Shown: positions 1-12,187, numbered from the stretch's first letter. The stretch is 64,000 nt of DNA from Tigriopus japonicus (GCA_010645155.1 CM021316.1:6327576-6391575), one strand, 5' to 3'. The notes: generated from the letters alone by a model not told the origin. A program made the numbers and translations.

Positions 1-30
1 TCCGAGCCCTCTTTATGATTTACTGAATAC

Positions 31-2774
31 CTGTTGGAAGCAATGCAGATCCCTTGGTTACTTTCAATATCCAAACAGAATCCACAACTAAGATCCAAAC
101 ATTCTCCGCAAGAATGTGCTTGTTCACAAGGCAGAATTGAAGTGGGAGAATAATTCTGCGCCATTGGTGTGTGATTATTCATCAGGGCAAACGTGCCACT
201 CAACAAAAACAGACTCAGGGCCACACCTCCCAATGAAAACATAAGCAATGGTCTGCGCCCTAGGGAAAGGAACCATAATATTGACCTTTCTCGCTTAATT
301 CAGACTCTCTTGGTCTCGAAAATTACCTCGACTATCGATGAAGTAAAGTCCAACAAAGCAACAAATCATGTTGATGAAAGCGGTCAAAGACGCCAACCAA
401 ATGGCCGTAGTTTCATTTTCCACACCCGCCATTTGAATGATGGTAGCACTGTAGTACATAACCGTGTTGATCCCGCAAAATTGCTGAAATGCTTGAAGCA
501 AACATCCCACAATTAGCGCCTTTCGAATGCTTCCCACGGCCATAACTTCGGAAATTGAGATTTGGCGTTGATTTTCATCTTGCGATGCGGCAATTTTCAT
601 CTCTTCCAACTCTTCTTGAACGTTATCGAAAGGGTTTCTGACCCGACTCAAAACCACTAAAGCCTCTTCTAAACGACCTGAAAGATCATTCTATGGAGTG
701 ATAGTCCTCTATTTGGTTCAGATACGTACCTTTTTCTACCAGATATCGAGGTGATTCTGGCATGGGAAGGAATCCGAAGAATTGGATCACAGCTGGAATG
801 GCACCTAAACCCAACATGTAACGCCAGCCTTCTTTGGAATTCGAGAAGATGCCACAAACCACACTTGCCAAGAATTGACCACCCGTGATGAATAATTGGT
901 TTAGCATGACTAGACGACCCCTTTGTTTGGGCGGACTCACTTCGGAAATGTACAAGGGCACACCCATGCTAGCAAACCCAATTCCAATGCCAACCACCAA
1001 CCGACCAATGAGTAACGTCACTAAATTAGGCAGAAAGGTGGAATTGTTTTATCCACTCGAAATACTAGATACCTAAAGTCTGACAATGTTGGATGAACAT
1101 TTGGTAATTCCACAGTCCAATTTCAAGAAGTTTTACTAACTTTCTAAAGAAGCGTGTATTTATATTATATGAACAAGTGCTCAACGTAATGAATAAAATT
1201 CAGGTTTTTGAAAGTGTTCGAAGTGATTGTGAGTGATTTTCAAATTAGAACCACATTCATGATGAAAGATGCAAACAATTTGAGATTGAAGATAGGTGGC
1301 TTAGCATGTTAAGGATTAAATAAAGTATAACGAGATGAAAACACAATATAAATAGACATCCTCAAATCTAATTTCAGAACAAAAGCTACGATTTTCTAGT
1401 TGAAAATCGCAACTTATGTAATTACTATATGTATCCATAATGGATACTATGTTATCCATTCCTAAAAATGTGCTTTTTGTAACAGATTTTTAATGTTTAA
1501 CGTATAACAATTCCTGCTGCCCTCCACATTTCACCTTTAAACGAATCAGCATTACACGTACAGGGTCAGGCAGAATCAGTGAAACATTAGATTTATGATC
1601 ATGATTAAGACCTTTTGGTGTGAGCAACAATTTCAAATGATAGATTAAAACATAACAGGATAAAGGAGAAGTGTCATGAAGCCCTGGACAAGGTGGCAAA
1701 AAGAGGACTCCCACGTTGGCCAATGTTTGAGATCATTGATTCATGAAAAAGATGGCTAAAACTGAAATTTGTCCCCACTACTTGTGGTTGAATCGTAAAA
1801 AAGGGCTACAAGGACCACTTTTGGTTGCACTTGAAGCAGCAAGGGATAATACCCAAGAGGAGGAATAAGCGCGTGCATGTTGTAACATTGATATCAAGAC
1901 GTTCCTGGCGGTAGTTTGGCTCAAAGGGGGACCTGACAAATAACATTCCATTATCTTATAGCATGTTGTATGCAAAACAACTTATTAAAGCAATGTTTTC
2001 CAATTGACCTTATCGGTAAAGAGTTATTTCACAATATTCATGCTTCACTAATTCTGCCTAACCCTGTACAGTAGGTTCTTCGTTCCCTTGGACATGAGCT
2101 AAATTTGCTGTCGAGTAGGATTTCAAAAATTGCACTAAATAGTTAACTGTTAATAGAAGAACCAGCAATCAGTCAATTGCTTCAATTCTTTTGGCATTTG
2201 AGACCTTAAACAAATGTAAGCAATCGACAAATTTCCGAGTAAGAAGGGTTCCATTTGAGGTACATACTGACTGTACTTCTTCCTACTTGACTAGGTCAAC
2301 TAATAAAACATGGACACTTGAAACCCGATAATAAAAATGACGGGCACACCTGGTCCACTGGCCAAACCCATAAAGAACGTCCCAATCGTAAAAGCCACAC
2401 TGGCTGCAAAGATGGTGGCTTTGCGGCCATATTGATCCGCTATCCGAGCTCCCAAAAGTGAGAAAACCAAGGCTGAAGCAATTGTTCCAGACACGATGAG
2501 TTCATGCCAGAAATTCGATAATTGAAAATCCTGCAAAGAGGATCATCGTTAGTCGACAGTCACCTTCAAATTGAAGCAGCCTCACTTTTCGCACGAGCAT
2601 CATGGCCCCGGAAACCACTCCGGTGTCATATCCAAAGAGGAACCCGCCAATAGCACTCAAGAATGACAAGATGTACAACAATTTGGGACTTCCCGATGAT
2701 CCTCCTTTCACCTGCCCAGGTTCCATGATAGTTCTTTTAAACACAGATTCATCTTCGCTTTCGTCTGGATCCAT
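31..2774 (-). CDS. SLC2A13: Proton/myo-inositol cotransporter (SLC2A13/HMIT-type sugar porter), partial at 3' end
   Basis: This is a major-facilitator sugar porter of the HMIT type, which in characterised animals moves myo-inositol with protons across the plasma membrane. Coding exons on the minus strand read 2774-2586, 2530-2350, 1020-730, 677-327 and 259-31. All junctions are GT-AG and keep phase. ATG at 2774 is the first in-frame ATG. Visible family motifs are [14 protein letters not shown] in helix 1, the loop [33 protein letters not shown], the PESPRYL signature after helix 6, and [16 protein letters not shown] in helix 7. Exon 5 carries a cysteine-rich extracellular loop containing [12 protein letters not shown], which is typical of HMIT and separates it from GLUT-type porters. 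The remaining helices lie beyond the left edge. The donor at base 31 is the least certain junction; the frame stays open to base 1. Family assignment is firm; the substrate is inferred. Confidence 0.9.
1021..2349 (-). other. Intron 2 of the inositol transporter gene
   Basis: This 1.3 kb intron separates the exon ending in GLASGP from the exon starting [10 protein letters not shown] saw no conserved coding segment and no clear transposon ends in it. A short imperfect palindrome sits near 1425-1450. Confidence 0.75.
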
Positions 2775-3603
2775 TGCACATGTCAGGCTAATCAAGTGAT
2801 TCTAAGAGAAAATGAGATTGTGAAATGTCGTTGTTTTGGAAGGCACACTTGTGGAAAGGAGTGCTAAAAGTGATATTTAGTCGGACGTTCTTAAATGTTT
2901 CAGCACTACTTGTTGCATACATGTGAACAGCTGTACATGTGTAGCCCGCATCACGCAGTCTCAGGTTGGGCCAACCTTGACTTGGAGGAAATGGCAAGGA
3001 AGTGTATATCGTTGATATTCACATATCAACAACATTGTAACGTGGCTTTAGCCCAAAAGATAATAAACCCAAAAATGATGCATGGTCTGTTTTGAGAGTG
3101 TGTTATTTCAACAGAAGAAGTGCCTCTTGTATCAGCCACATGTCTTTTCGTAAAATCTTCGTTAGAGATTTCATCATGATTCTAAGGTTTGGTGTTTCGG
3201 AGTCTGAAACATTCCGTGAAAATTAAAGTTTGCTCAAAGAACCAAAAGTGGTTTTACCTTTGAGCTTGGAACAACCTCTATAATAACAGTACTAAAGGGG
3301 TCCTTGCATGAGCGTACCATTAAGAACTGGTTCATGTACAACTTCTGTTTGGTTGGTCCTTGCCACCCAGGAACACAATATCAGTTAATTAATCTTAAAG
3401 TAATTGCCGACTAGCGCTCCAAAACTTGTAGTCATAACGTTTAGAGTAATGATGTTCAAAATTTGATTGTATTCTTTCAGGCCAATGAGGGTCCAAGTTG
3501 AGTTTTTGCAAATGGCGATTTTCGCTCTTTTAAGGAAACTCATGTTGATTTAAAATGCCATTATCTGCAAATTAACCCTTTATGTTGGGTATTGTTCAAA
3601 TCT
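2775..3603. other. 5' flank of the inositol transporter gene
   Basis: This stretch holds the presumed 5' UTR and promoter of the minus-strand transporter. I could not place a TATA box or initiator with confidence. The short ORFs here lack splice context and family similarity. Confidence 0.4.
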
Positions 3604-3939
3604 AATGATGGGCCGAAAGCGCTTTCGGCCGAAATTACGGCCGAAATTTCGGTTTCGGTTTCGGTTATGCCTACCGAAACCGAAAGCAGACAAGTTCTAT
3701 ATAAAATGGAGTTTTGACAACAAAATCGAAAAAAATGGTCCAAAAACCTCTGAAATTTAAGTTTTAAGATTTTTCAAAATTTGCGACTACCCAACATCGA
3801 ACACATTCTAATTTTAAGGCGGATTTTGCATTTGAACAATTTTGTAAACAGTGAACACTACTTTCGGTTTCGGTTTCGGTTTCGGTTAAGCCCTCTTTCG
3901 GCCGAAACTTTCGGTTTCGGTTATGAGCCCTTCGGATAA
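3604..3939. mobile_element. hAT-like non-autonomous element rich in CGAAAC repeats
   Basis: The segment opens with TAATGATGGGCCGAAAGC and contains several runs of the hexamer TTTCGG and its complement CCGAAA near 3610-3685 and 3862-3925. It is flanked by near-identical 8-mers, ttcaaatc on the left and atcaaatc on the right, which fits the 8 bp target duplication of hAT elements. The right terminus is only weakly complementary to the left, so the exact ends are uncertain. A related short copy lies at 11756-11853. No transposase is present. Confidence 0.45.
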
Positions 3940-4269
3940 TCAAATCACGAAATACAAAATGCATCACAACGGCAAACAATCTGATAATGGTTGTAGTAAT
4001 TGCTAGTAATTCCATTGTCAAGCCCTGTTCTTCTACATTTTTTTTCTTGGCATCACATTTTTCTCACTTTTGACTTGTCAACAATCTGTTGGAATTTAGA
4101 GATCCTCATATCATGTAAGCTTTAAGGTGAAAAATACAAAACAGGAATAGGTATTGTATAAAAAGCCGCTTGCGCATTTTTTTCACTGAAGGGGATTTAA
4201 TCTTCTTCAGTCTATAAAGGCAATTTAAAGACTGAGGAATCTAGCCTCTTAAGAAATGACCGCAGAATG

Positions 4270-4461
4270 TGTGAATCCTTGGAATATGGGAATCAAGAAA
4301 TCGAGGGGTTAGAAAATCTTGCCCTGCTCGAGAGCTCGGCTGCAGGGTGACAAGTTCGAGGGCTTTAGCCCGAGAACTTGGCACCAGGAAGCCGAGCTCG
4401 AGAGCAGGGCAAGATTTTCTAACCCCTCGATTTCTTGATTCCCATATTCCAAGGATTCACA
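4270..4461. repeat. 192 bp near-perfect hairpin (foldback element)
   Basis: The arms 4270-4341 and 4390-4461 are reverse complements over about 72 bases. The only visible mismatch is a shuffled CTCGAGAG block. The loop is itself partly palindromic (CAAGTTCGAGGGC against GCCCGAGAACTTG), so almost the whole unit can fold into one long stem. No coding capacity is visible. It could be a foldback transposon, a recent palindromic duplication or a hairpin RNA locus. Confidence 0.9.
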
Positions 4462-4586
4462 ATCTCGTTAGTTTGGGGAGCCTTTAAGTATTTGCCATGT
4501 TAATGTGCGACTATGACAGGTTAATCACCATTTGGTCACCTTGAAAACGTGCTCAAATCTAGTTTTCCCCAAGTCAACATACAGTG

Positions 4587-4900
4587 ATACAAACTAGTGA
4601 TGGGTTTCGAACCGGGAGTGCTGCCATTTTTTACTCGGAAGTTTATCATTGTTGATTAGGGCAGGTTGTATTGAACGTTTTCAAAAAGACCTAAACAGGG
4701 ACCAATTTGGCAACACTCGAACTAGTTCGATTTCGAGTTCCATCAGTAGCTATACTTTTGGATTTCGAGTTGGCAGTGCTGCCATATTTTATGACGTCTC
4801 TAGTTGAGAAGATTAGTTGGGGGTCAACTTTTTGACCTTAAAATCCAAAGTGGCAAAACTCGGCCAAAAATCCAACTCGAAACCCATCAGTAATACAAAC
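4587..4900. mobile_element. hAT-type MITE with perfect 8 bp target duplication
   Basis: The element spans 4595-4892. It begins TAGTGATGGGTTTCGA, and its right end reads TACTGATGGGTTTCGA on the opposite strand. The 8-mer atacaaac is present on both sides (4587-4594 and 4893-4900), which is the diagnostic hAT target-site duplication. At about 298 bp it has no room for a transposase, so it must have been mobilised in trans. Confidence 0.85.
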
Positions 4901-5500
4901 CGAGTGAGTGGTCATAGTGAGTGGTTCCCGTTCGTGCATTTTGGCATGTGGATTTTCAGTTCTTGAGCCTCGACAATTAACCTTTTCATGGAGTAATAGT
5001 AAGTTCATTCCCTATTGACTCATTAGAGTGATTACATTACATTTGATACATCGTTGACGTCAGTCAAATACATTACAAAGGGCTCTTGTTTTTGTGTTTA
5101 ACCCTTTTTATGTTAAAAATAAGATCGAACGTAAAGTAGTCAAAAAGTCAAAGTTTTGATAGCCAACCGAGAAAAAATATCTTACGACGGGTTAATGCCA
5201 TTCTGACATGTTTAGCGTCCTTTGTAATAACGGTTGGTTCATTTAAAATGAGTAAACTCTCTATGCAAGACGATTCAGCAAGATCACAACACAATTTGCC
5301 CGAGTTACTGGGCAAATTGTAAATAGTGACTGGGATTGACCCAAAATACTAAATTTAAGTACAAATTCAAATGGTTTACGTTTGTGTGGCATCAATATTT
5401 TCTTGAAACCTCGTCAAAAAGTAGTGAAAACTGTCAATTCATAAGCGTTGTCTGTATTCGATGGTCAGAAACCTGACGGAGGCAGGATTAATCAGGTTTG
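4901..5500. other. Intergenic, nothing recognised
   Basis: No ORF with splice context, no inverted repeat and no recognisable regulatory site was seen here. Confidence 0.5.
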
Positions 5501-5504
5501 GGAT

Positions 5505-5665
5505 AAGAAAAATGCCTCCTCCGTAACTGAACGGTATTTTCCCTCTTGGGATTGACAAAATGCCCGACGTGTAAGCAAACGATGTGTCCTTCGGCATAAA
5601 AAAATGCCCGGTGTAGGAATTCGGAAAGTCATGGGATTGAAAAAATGCCCGATGTATGAACGGTG
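5505..5665. repeat. Degenerate tandem array of an AAAATGCCCG-containing unit
   Basis: The motif AAAATGCC(CG) recurs at least four times at uneven spacing. It is usually preceded by GGGATTGA or a relative and followed by RYGTR. This looks like a decayed tandem repeat of roughly 30-50 bases. No coding similarity was recognised. Confidence 0.55.
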
Positions 5666-5734
5666 AGCAACGAATTGGGGAATAGCCAAACGAAATTAAA
5701 ACCTGTTTTGGTCCGATCTTCGATCATATTTGAT

Positions 5735-5873
5735 CCAATTAACACCTTTCACGAGACTAAATCGTAGGCTTTCACTTTGAACGAGCTCAAAGTTCGTTGG
5801 AAGGGTTGTGGTGGAAAAGTGGCCGAGCATGCAAAGTGCACAAGGGTTTGGTCTCATTAAAGGTGCTAATTGG
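5735..5873. repeat. Short foldback element with about 25 bp inverted ends
   Basis: The left end CCAATTAACACCTTTCACGA is mirrored on the right by AAAGGTGCTAATTGG. The whole unit is about 139 bp. It fits a small MITE, but no target duplication is obvious. Confidence 0.6.
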
Positions 5874-8800
5874 AAGAATTCTCGGTTGGTTGTCGAACAT
5901 TTGCCTTTTTGAGCGGGGCAGGCTTCTAAAATCCGTCATTTTACGTTATGTACTGGGGGGTGAGCCAAACTAACGAGATTGACTAATCATCCTCAAAATA
6001 GAACTCCTTTTTTTATTTTCCGGAGTTCTTTTTCTTTAATCTTTATTTTCGGAGCGCATATGCTCTTTAGTGGGAAAGGTAAAATTTGTTTTGATCGATA
6101 TGGCAAATCATAGTGTTTGACTTCGGATCTCCAGACACTGATACTTGTGTGCCTCAAACTTGCTTGCGAGTAGCTTATCATTTGAGCCTGTGGTTTATTA
6201 AAACTCAATCACATTGATTGCTTCATGGAAGCCATTTCAAACTCATTAGCCCTAATCTTCTTTACCCTTTTCCCCTTTCGTTATCGTATGCAAGTATTAT
6301 GTACATAAATCGACGCTAGTGAAATGGGCCATCCCGCTCAGTACCTCCATTCAAATGATCTCCTTTCTAACGCTTGAAAAGCCGGAAGTGACCAGAACCA
6401 AAAAGTGCCAACCAGTACAGACAGAGAAGGCCAGGGAATGGCACAAACAAACCGAGAAAGGAAAAAGAGCTCTCTCTGCATGCCTTCGCCCTAACTTCTC
6501 TAACAGCTGTTAGAGAAAGCAGGCAATTTTGAACCGTACAGAGTACGATAGTTGACGTTCCAAGTCCGCTTCTGAGCTGCCGGTTTGGGGGTGGAAAAAT
6601 AACTCATTACCGATATCTCGACGCGTGATTAGTTAAACAATCCTATTTAGAGTGTTAGTGAATCTCGATTTTCACCACTTCATTTCCTGGGCGTTCCTCA
6701 TACTTCATCAAGTTTACGGTAAGCCACCGGCAAATGGGTGTGAAAAGTGAAATCCGGAGGCAAACAATGTGACTTGTCAGGGAATTGGAATCGTTATTGA
6801 TGATTTACTTGCATTCTCATGCAGTCATTTTCTTCTCATTCATCTTGATTATGTCTTCCTTCCTCAAATTTTACGCTGTACAAAGGTCGAAGGGGTCACG
6901 AATAATTATGAATGTGAAGGGAAATTGTTTTGACAACGACGACGACCACTTGTCTGCAAAATCAACAAAGGTTTGATTCCAGCAGTATTATGTTAAATCT
7001 AAGGAAAGACGAGCTTATTCATGAATGAAAAGGAACCCCACCAACCATTCATGGTTCTGCAAGGAATGATCCTAAATAACGATCTTGCTCTTTTCAACCG
7101 AGCTCAGCAGAGCATGAGGTCGTTTCACTTTTGAAATCATGATAGCTACATTTTGACTTTTCTTTCAAGGATGTCTTTCCGAAGAGCGAAAAGAGATGTT
7201 GTGTCACAGTTTTTATGAGATTGGAAGGACGATTCCTTTTCAAATCCGAGATCTAGGAGCACTAATGTGTTTTCAAGCCAGCCAAATTCGCTACAACTTA
7301 TTTTACGGAACATGATCATTTGGAAAAATAAACCATGATTGGAGTTGAATGGATCTTTTGCAACATTCATCCAATCATGAAGCTATCAAATACCATTTAT
7401 AACTTACACAGAGAATACTAAAAAGAGTTCAAACAAAACCTTAAACACACCATGTAGAAACAATTGCGTATCCTCTCTTGCAACCCTCTTTTGAGCAAAC
7501 TTAGTATTCCTTGACCAATTAACTCAAATTGCAACCACTAATGATTTAACTTGGCTATGAGTGTAATTATCCAGAAACAGTAAACGAACTAACACTGACC
7601 GAACTTGAATTCGAAATCGAACAAGAGCTTCAGGAGCTCCTCGTTTTCACCAAGGGTAATTAAGCAATGCCCTAGTAAACTTTGCATAGTCGAGTAATAT
7701 ATCCAGTAGTTCACGTGATTTCGCGTTGGCGCCCTTTGAACGATTCCCGGCCCCGTTAGTTGGTTGTCAGTGGTTGTCTGCAAACCATTCTGGCGTGTCT
7801 TCAGCCCGCGGGGAGATCACGTCGATTCATTCACTGGTTGGTTGTGAGGGTGGCGCCGTTGCTATGAAGATTTGGCGTCATTGCACAGTAGTATGCTTTT
7901 CAGGACCGGGATCCTCCTCCACTATTGGCGGGTTGATGGATGGAGGTAAGCGCTAGATTTTGGGAATTTGACTTTTAATTTCGATTAGATTGTTAAACAC
8001 AGATGGCACCACCAACGGTTGGCAATTCTTAGAGAGATATTGATTCGTTTACAAGCTTAAGGATATAAGATATGAGGGGCCAGTAATAGGTTAAAGTCTA
8101 CAAATTTGAGTTTGTTAGGAGACGATCGTGGTAGTTATGAATGATTTGGACGCTTCAGAGTTCCGAGTGGGTTTGGGCATTGACTTTGGTCGTGGATGGA
8201 ATCCATTTATTTTATTGTTTGAATGGAATAGCTTTACAGGTTGTCAAAGGAGAGCAATTATTATGTGCTATTCCTAATCACTACTTCAGAACATGACCAA
8301 TATCATAATTTTGATGTGTTTCTTTATGAGGTGTCGCTAGACACCACTTGCCAACAATTATCATTAGTTCATTACTCTTATAGTTACCAATTTACTTAGT
8401 GGTTGGGGGTTACTGGCATTAGGTAATTTGACTCATCATGAATGCCTTGGATGAGTAGTAATTTCCCATGAACGAACCACGCCCAACATACAAAGCTCGT
8501 CTTTAGCCAACAACTGAAAGCTCAACCAGACACAAAGAATGTTAAGCTATGAATATGTCACTGAGGGATTTTATCAGATTTTTTCAAACTAGATATAATT
8601 TTAAGGAAGTCTCAAGAATTGGCTTCTTGACATGTAATATGTTAGAACACCAAAAGGACACTTGAGAGGGTAATTCATTACAATTAGAAAGGATTTGTCT
8701 GGAGTGCTAAACAATAAATTTCGTCATTCTAGCATGAAAATATGCGTAAGTACATTAACATCATTGTCATTCAGGGAAATATAGATATCTTGGTTCACTT

Positions 8801-9087
8801 ACATTGGAATTGAAAAATGAAACAAACTGCTGAATGACAAACAAACTGGATTGCAACAATGTAAATTGTACAGTCAAAGTTGGACAGGAGAATATTGCTC
8901 TTCAGGAGCTGCATTAGTCTTTTATAAAAGTAACTCTATCTGATATCGATTAAATACGAGAATATATTTCTGTGACATCACAAGAATACATTCCTTTTAT
9001 GTCTCTGACTTGTGAAACTTGCCACGATATTCTTTTTGATAAGTTAGGACAACCGAAGTGTTTTCCAAAACATCGATTGTTTCGCAA
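5874..9087. other. Intergenic stretch with one perfect palindrome, no gene recognised
   Basis: Only short unsupported ORFs occur. A perfect 22 bp palindrome lies at 6496-6517. A GC-richer island near 7730-7950 ends in a good donor (GGAGGTAAGC at about 7943) and could be an untranslated first exon of a plus-strand gene, but nothing confirms it. Confidence 0.35.
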
Positions 9088-9297
9088 TAGGTCGGTTATT
9101 GGGGGTAGTTTGGGATTATATAAGAAGCATATCTAGAAACAAAAGAAGCGCAACATAAGCTGCGATTAAAAACGTACTGTAGCTTATGTAGCAAAACTTG
9201 ATCGAGCATGACTATGTCTACTTCGTCTCATTTGCTTCTTTTGTGTTTGTCGATATGCTTCTAACTGTACTTCCAAACTACCTCAACAACCGACCTA
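9088..9297. mobile_element. MITE of the TAGGTYGGTTGTTGAGG family, copy 1
   Basis: The ends are inverted. The left starts TAGGTCGGTTATTG and the right, read on the other strand, starts TAGGTCGGTTGTTGAGG. The interior carries a second inverted pair around CATAAGCTGCG and AGCTTATG, plus the family core CTTGATCGAGCATG. The length is 210 bp. Further copies are at 10053-10292, 57782-58015 and 58026-58288. Confidence 0.8.
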
Positions 9298-10052
9298 ACA
9301 TCAAGTAAAGATGGCAAATAAAAACGTTGATCTATAACCATGAAGGATTGGAATTTCTTTTCTTTTTTCTATACCAATATTCCATCAATAATTCCCTTTG
9401 TGATTTCATCCCAGAATTCAGAAAAAAAAACTCAGAGAAAGACGTATTTAAGGCGATTCATCCTTCTCAATGAAGATGTGTATTTTGATATCCCCGGGTC
9501 ATTCATTTATCAATCTTTGAGCTAGAGGATATTCAAATTGGCTTCACCTACATCTCATTTCTTAAGTATAAGTAAGGACGATGTAGATTGGAGACTGCTA
9601 AGCTTCCGAAAGATTATTTTTCCAAAGTGTTTCTCATTTCACCGCGCAATAGATAAAACTGTTAATAGACCACGGAACTTAAATTTAAGAAATCCTTGAA
9701 CTGACCTACATTTTGAAACCAACACTTGTCTTCTACAAGACAAATCCTTTCATTTCATTCAAGCTTCATTTGCAAGTGTGTTTTTCTTTAACGACTAGTT
9801 GAGAATATTGTGTAAAATAATGAATAACAATGTGTTTTTAGTCTTCAAGAACCACATTGGGTTATTTGGGAGACATTTAAAACTTTAGCCCAATAAACTT
9901 TTCGTCTTTTTTCATCTTTTTACCTATTTTCATCGCGAAAATTTTATTCGTCTTTTTTTCGTCTAATCAGACAAAAATTTCAAATTTTGCATGGATTTCA
10001 TCATCTTTGATCCCATTTTATAAATTTTCAAATTTGATATTTCAAATTTTGC
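9298..10052. other. AT-rich intergenic DNA
   Basis: This stretch is AT-rich with many TTTT/ATTTTC runs, especially at 9890-10030. I saw no gene. Confidence 0.4.
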
Positions 10053-10292
10053 TTCATAAGCTGTGATAGAAAAAACGCAGCTTATGTAGAGAAACTTGAT
10101 CGAGCATGGCCATTTCTACTCCATCTCATAAGCTTCTTCTATAGCATGCTCCTGGGTATGTTTCTACTATATTTTCAAACTACCTCAACAACCGACCTTA
10201 TGATTCAAAACTACCTCAACAACCGACCTTATGATTCAAAACTACCTCAACAACCGACCTTATGATTCAAAACTACCTCAACAACCGACCTT
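10053..10292. mobile_element. MITE of the same family, copy 2, with a tandemly repeated end
   Basis: This copy shares the core CTTGATCGAGCATGGC with copies 1, 3 and 4 but lacks a clear left terminus. Its right terminus is reiterated: the 30 bp unit containing AACTACCTCAACAACCGACC occurs four times in a row from about 10177 to 10290. The repeats are nearly identical, so the amplification looks recent. Confidence 0.8.
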
Positions 10293-11755
10293 TAAGTCAC
10301 TGGCGAAATTGCTCTCAAACAAGAGCAATGTCTGCTGAATCAAGTCACTGGGCACCCTTGCTACCGGACTGACAATGCGTTCAAAGCAAATCTACATTCT
10401 ACACTGACCTAACGGAAAAGATATTTTTTGTCTCTCTAGACCTGTAGATGAGAGAGACTCTTAAAATGTATTATTGTTGGAAATGGTGTGGGTGTCGATA
10501 GATAAATCGTCAAAGATGGCGCATGATAAAATGTGCTTCGACTATAACTACGCCATAAGAACTCATGAATTTGTTTTCATCATTTTATCTTTTAATTTAC
10601 AGAGATATAAGAGCGTACAGAATGATTCGTCTTCTTGGTCTTTCCTTGACAGACATGAAAAATATCAATTAGTGCTTCTCTTGTCTAAGAGGCTTCAGTA
10701 CTCAACTTGTTACAAAGCATTTGTTGACCATGAAACCAAGCATAAAATAACCTCGAAAGAAATGTGGTGAGAGTTGTAAATTGAAACTGACGAGATCATT
10801 CATTCCCAGTTAGTCGCAAATAACATAAATGTGGGGTAGACAAATATAAACACGCATGCCTGGCATATATTTGCATTTTTCCCCTCACAACTTTCATCCA
10901 GTCGAGGGGAGAGTCCCATAAAAGCTTCCTGTGTCTGTCTGGTTGTTGCCGACTACGAGAATCCGCTCCAATTTGAGTCCATCCACGGAAAAAAGCTCTC
11001 GTGAACAACCACCGTGCTCTCCATGGATCATGAAATAGGCAAAGAACGAAGGCGAACTCGAGCAGTAATAACCGTGCTAAGCCGTTCAGGTTACAACAAT
11101 TTGTTCAACTTCCCGAGTGTTGTTTCCCCCGTATCTCTCCCGCTTCTACAGCTCATGAATGATAGCTGCGGTTAGAGCGGTCAATGAAGAGAAACTACTT
11201 TACAAAGTTGACTTCACCTTTTACGAAATTTGTCTCGCACAATCTTAAGGGATTTCAAATTTCAAACATTATCATAGCATGAATCTGAACATTCACTATA
11301 CGCTCAATCAATAGACCGTGCAAAAAAGGTCAGCTTGTACTCCCTGATCAGCGCCTCTTGTGGTCAAATTGAGATGTAGTTGCGAGATGGTGATTCTTAA
11401 TGACACTCTTTTGCAAAACGTTCAGCATTTTTCTTGATGGTATCGTTTCTCGAAAACATTTGATTCTGATAACATAACGCCATTTCAAAGAAATATAAAC
11501 ATGAATGAAAACACCTGACATTTGGGTCAAAATTTTCAGGGTTTGTTGTTGAGGAGCCACAGGCTGTTTTAGAAACAACTTTTCGAATCATAGCTCATTC
11601 AAATTTAGTTAGCAAGAAAAACAAGAATTAATTAAAAGCTGCCAATTTGATCTAGCATGGTCGAATTTCGCAAAATGGAAGACATCCCAATGGGACCCTC
11701 CTGAAGAATGGTTATAACTTGAAAATTTGAAACAATAAAATAGAGGGCGTCCTAG
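10293..11755. other. Intergenic, no gene recognised
   Basis: A plus-strand ORF of 98 codons at 10474-10770 starts with ATG but has no family similarity, splice context or codon signature that I can support. No repeats with clear termini were seen. Confidence 0.35.
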
Positions 11756-11853
11756 TGATGGACAGAAAGCGCCGGAAATTTCGGCCGGATGAAGGCTTAA
11801 CGGAAACCAAAACCGAAATTTCGATCGAAAGCGCTTTCGGTCCATTATAATAA
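11756..11853. mobile_element. Short hAT-like MITE relic (CCGAAA family)
   Basis: The left end TGATGGACAGAAAGCGC is mirrored by TAATGGACCGAAAGCGC read from the right. The interior holds the same CCGAAATTTCGG blocks as the element at 3604-3939. It is under 100 bp and non-coding. Confidence 0.6.
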
Positions 11854-12187
11854 TGTTTATTGCGATATTTCTTATCATTGGACATACTATGTAATTTCTA
11901 GTATGTAATATAGTAGTAAAGTAATTGTAACATTACTAGGGCTTCTTTGTTGCGACTTGCAAAACTTTTCAAGTCTTGATTTAACCCATTTGTCAAGGTA
12001 AAATTGTGTCTCTCTGAATTCGTCTTGCTTTTGACGAGCACAAGCGACAAATTCCATGGCAAGAAATAGAGACACTAGGTTCTTAAAGTAATGATAATCA
12101 GTTGATGTTTCAACTAAATATGGGCAGATTGAAAAAAATACTCCTCTCCTAATAAGTCTCTACTCGTGTTGTAGATCGCAGTCATTG

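Noticed and set aside
4595..4630. GGGTTTCGAACC considered as a tRNA B-box
   Set aside because: No matching A-box or cloverleaf; the sequence is the terminus of the hAT MITE.
10053..10292. Fourfold 30 bp repeat considered as a CRISPR-like array
   Set aside because: The units are directly contiguous without unique spacers and match a MITE end in a eukaryotic genome.
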